Shown piece after piece: positions 62,681 to 64,000 of a stretch of 64,000 nt of DNA; position 1 is the stretch's first letter, and each line of letters begins with the position of its first letter. The notes under the pieces are model-generated. The model saw only the letters and a program-made list of their open reading frames with translations. It was not told the DNA's origin and made no database searches. The translations under genes were made by a program, and so were the position numbers. The stretch is from the NCBI RefSeq assembly GCF_012985465.1, contig NZ_JAAQWN010000004.1, forward strand, positions 124,001 through 188,000, in the 5' to 3' direction. Source of the DNA: Pseudomonas sp. WS 5079. GTDB taxonomy: Bacteria > Pseudomonadota > Gammaproteobacteria > Pseudomonadales > Pseudomonadaceae.

Positions 62681-62959
62681 TTAAAGCAGTGTGATCGAGC
62701 CGCCGGAACCTGCTCGTTGCCATGGCAGGCCCAATACCAAGGCTTGGAGTTGCTCGGTGTCCAACTGCATTTCAGAGCCATGACGAATGCTTGGCCAGTG
62801 GAACTTGCCCTGGCTCAACCGGCGCGCCGCCAGCCATATGCCGAAGCCGTCATGCACCAGCACTTTCATGCGATTGGCGCGGCGGTTGGCGAAAAGATAA
62901 GCACAGTGCGGCTGCGCCGCACCGAACACCGCAATCACCTTGGCTAATGCCGTTTCGGT
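62681..62959 (-). pseudogene. tnpB: IS66 tnpB, 5'-truncated
   Basis: The last about 92 residues of TnpB: TETALAKVIAVFGAAQPHCAY, LFANRRANRMKVLVHDGFGIW and LVLGLPWQRAG. The N-terminal about 20 residues are missing and replaced by unrelated sequence beginning at about 62,960. A 13-codon in-frame leader with an ATG at 63,001 is provided by the neighbouring ICE gene on the other strand and is not TnpB sequence. Confidence 0.85.
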
Positions 62960-62960
62960 A

Positions 62961-63590
62961 GGCAACGGCGAGACTTGCAAGCGTTTGACCAAGGACGGCA
63001 TCCAGTCGTTGCCCTGTCCTTCACCGGATGGCTGTTCACTGGCTCAAGGCAATGCCTGCAAGCCTTACGGCCGGCTGAACGTGGTAATTGGCGATGACGA
63101 TCCGCTGGGCAGTTTCGTCTTCCGTACCACTGGGTTCAACAGCATACGTACCCTGGCGGCACGCCTGCAGTACTTCAGCGCAATCTCCGGCAATCGCCTG
63201 GCCTGTCTGCCGCTGGAGCTGCGTCTGCGGGGTAAGTCCACTCGGCAGAGCCACGGCACACCGATCTTCTACGTCGATATCACGGTGCGCAGCGGCCTGA
63301 GCTTAGAAGACGCCTTACTGGAAGCCCAGCAGCTGGAGGAAACCCGACAAGCCGCGGGTTTTGACCAGAGCGCCTTGGATCACGCGGCCCGGCAGGGCTT
63401 TAACAATGGGGCCTTTGAAGACAGTGAGGAGGACACCGGGGCCATCGTCGAGGAGTTCTTCCCCAGCATTGAAGATCAGCCCAGCCCTTTAGAGCCAAAA
63501 GCCCAACCGGCAGCGCCTGCCAAACCCTCACTCGCCCAAAAATTGGAGTCGCAAGCCACGCGACACAACGGCAAGCCCACCGTCCAGTAA
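62961..63590 (+). CDS. ICE-encoded hydrolase/metal-binding-type protein, 5' end removed by IS66
   Basis: About 209 residues remain of a longer protein. The sequence opens inside a conserved part (VGNGETCKRLTKDGIQSLPCPSP, then CSLAQGNACKPYGRL with a set of four Cys that may bind a metal). The rest has NVVIGDDDPLGSFVFRTTGFNSIRTL and a Pro/Ala-rich tail. I recall this type from Pseudomonas integrative conjugative elements, where it is labelled hydrolase or metal-binding protein (recombination-directionality-factor-like); that identification is from memory. The normal start codon lies beyond the IS66 junction, so the gene is broken. It is 51 bases upstream of radC. Confidence 0.65.
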   Translation, partial: GNGETCKRLTKDGIQSLPCPSPDGCSLAQGNACKPYGRLNVVIGDDDPLGSFVFRTTGFNSIRTLAARLQYFSAISGNRLACLPLELRLRGKSTRQSHGTPIFYVDITVRSGLSLEDALLEAQQLEETRQAAGFDQSALDHAARQGFNNGAFEDSEEDTGAIVEEFFPSIEDQPSPLEPKAQPAAPAKPSLAQKLESQATRHNGKPTVQ

Positions 63591-63641
63591 CAGGGTTTCT
63601 CAGAACCCTTCGTTCTCACGCACTCGTATAGGAAGACCCAA

Positions 63642-64000
63642 ATGAAATATCACAAACTCCAAGCCGGTGAAACGACCGGCACCTATGTCATGGACTCCCC
63701 TGTCACCGAAGCTGACATCCTACGTATGGCGCAACAACTGGCAATGAGTCGCCTGTCTAAAGGCCGGGCACTGACAGAGCCGAAGCAGGTCTTCAGCCAC
63801 CTGCAAACACTGCTGCAGTACCATGAGCACGAAGTCTTTGCTCTTCTGCTGCTCGACACCAAGCACCGGATTATCGGATTTCAGGAGCTGTTTCGCGGCA
63901 CGCTGGACGGGGCCAGCGTTTACCCAAGGGAAGTGGTCAAGATCGCCCTAGAGCACAACGCAGCAGCCGTGGTACTGGTGCATAACCATCCTTCTGGAGA
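63642..64000 (+). CDS. RadC-family JAB-domain protein (partial, runs off window)
   Basis: The first 119 residues of an ICE/plasmid-type RadC protein. The JAMM-type metalloprotease motif begins near the end: VVLVHNHPSG. Before it lie LLLLDTKHRIIGFQELFRGTLDGASVYPREV, as in other RadC (DUF2466) proteins. AGGAAG six bases before ATG 63,642 supports the start. Such genes are common in integrative conjugative elements next to the metal-binding-type protein gene seen here. The role, once thought to be DNA repair, is not established. Confidence 0.9.
   Translation, partial: MKYHKLQAGETTGTYVMDSPVTEADILRMAQQLAMSRLSKGRALTEPKQVFSHLQTLLQYHEHEVFALLLLDTKHRIIGFQELFRGTLDGASVYPREVVKIALEHNAAAVVLVHNHPSG

Larger units (their letters stand above)
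61072..62960 (-). mobile_element. IS66-family element, 5'-truncated copy
   Basis: Carries a complete tnpC and the last part of tnpB in the usual order, reading leftward. The tnpB sequence stops at about 62,959, at the codons for TETAL, and plus-strand ICE sequence starts there, so the tnpA end of the element has been lost. Terminal repeats could not be identified. The left boundary is set at the tnpC stop only; the real end lies between 60,940 and 61,072. Confidence 0.8.

Overview
The window looks like a Pseudomonas chromosome. The support is a Pseudomonas-type REP doublet near the left edge, high-GC coding throughout, a BdlA-like PAS-PAS-chemotaxis protein, and the right-hand remains of an integrative conjugative element (ICE). 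Positions 1 to about 49,700 form one very large catabolic island. The last 10 kb is a degraded mobile-element zone.

Layout. (a) 1-3,500: partial SDR, unknown beta-rich protein, cytochrome P450 and a divergent TetR gene with a perfect palindrome between them. (b) 14,835 down to 3,596: an eight-gene minus-strand operon: DUF1302 outer-membrane barrel, DUF1329 periplasmic protein, BNR/YCF48 protein, RND/MMPL transporter, VOC protein, enoyl-CoA hydratase, SDR, FAD oxidoreductase. (c) 15,255-20,055: SDR and EamA transporter on the plus strand, facing a tightly overlapped phosphatase/kinase-like/amidohydrolase operon. (d) 20,265-24,123: a second DUF1329 gene with a truncated DUF1302 partner, then LysR and AraC regulators. 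(e) 33,182 down to 24,163: a third DUF1302/DUF1329 pair with its own terminator, then SDR, NTF2-like, APH-fold, SDR, MFS and MDR genes. (f) 33,412-40,092: lipoprotein, giant indolepyruvate:ferredoxin oxidoreductase, thiolase, TetR, folE. (g) 46,288 down to 40,121: double CaiB CoA-transferase, SDR, ACAD10/11-like dehydrogenase, APH kinase, SDR. (h) 46,481-49,679: VOC, SDR and two neighbouring Rieske-oxygenase-like proteins. (i) 49,989-54,801: MarR/EmrA/EmrB efflux locus (emrB has an in-frame stop) and a chemoreceptor. (j) 55,271-64,000: intact-ended IS3 element, LuxR remnant, IS66 remnants, MHYT-GGDEF-EAL protein, BdlA-like protein, and ICE genes cut by the IS66 copy.

How it may work together (inference): the outer-membrane, periplasmic and RND proteins suggest handling of a hydrophobic substrate. 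P450, Rieske-type and FAD enzymes would oxidise it, many SDRs would interconvert alcohols and ketones, and CoA-transferase, ACAD, hydratase and thiolase would complete beta-oxidation-like steps. The kinase + ACAD10/11 pair resembles the 4-hydroxyacyl-CoA route of levulinate catabolism. The substrate cannot be read from the sequence.

The most unusual feature is the Rieske pair at 47,689-49,679. One protein keeps the mononuclear-iron site but has no Rieske cluster. Its neighbour keeps the Rieske cluster but has lost both iron-binding histidines. Together they look like one oxygenase split across two complementary subunits.
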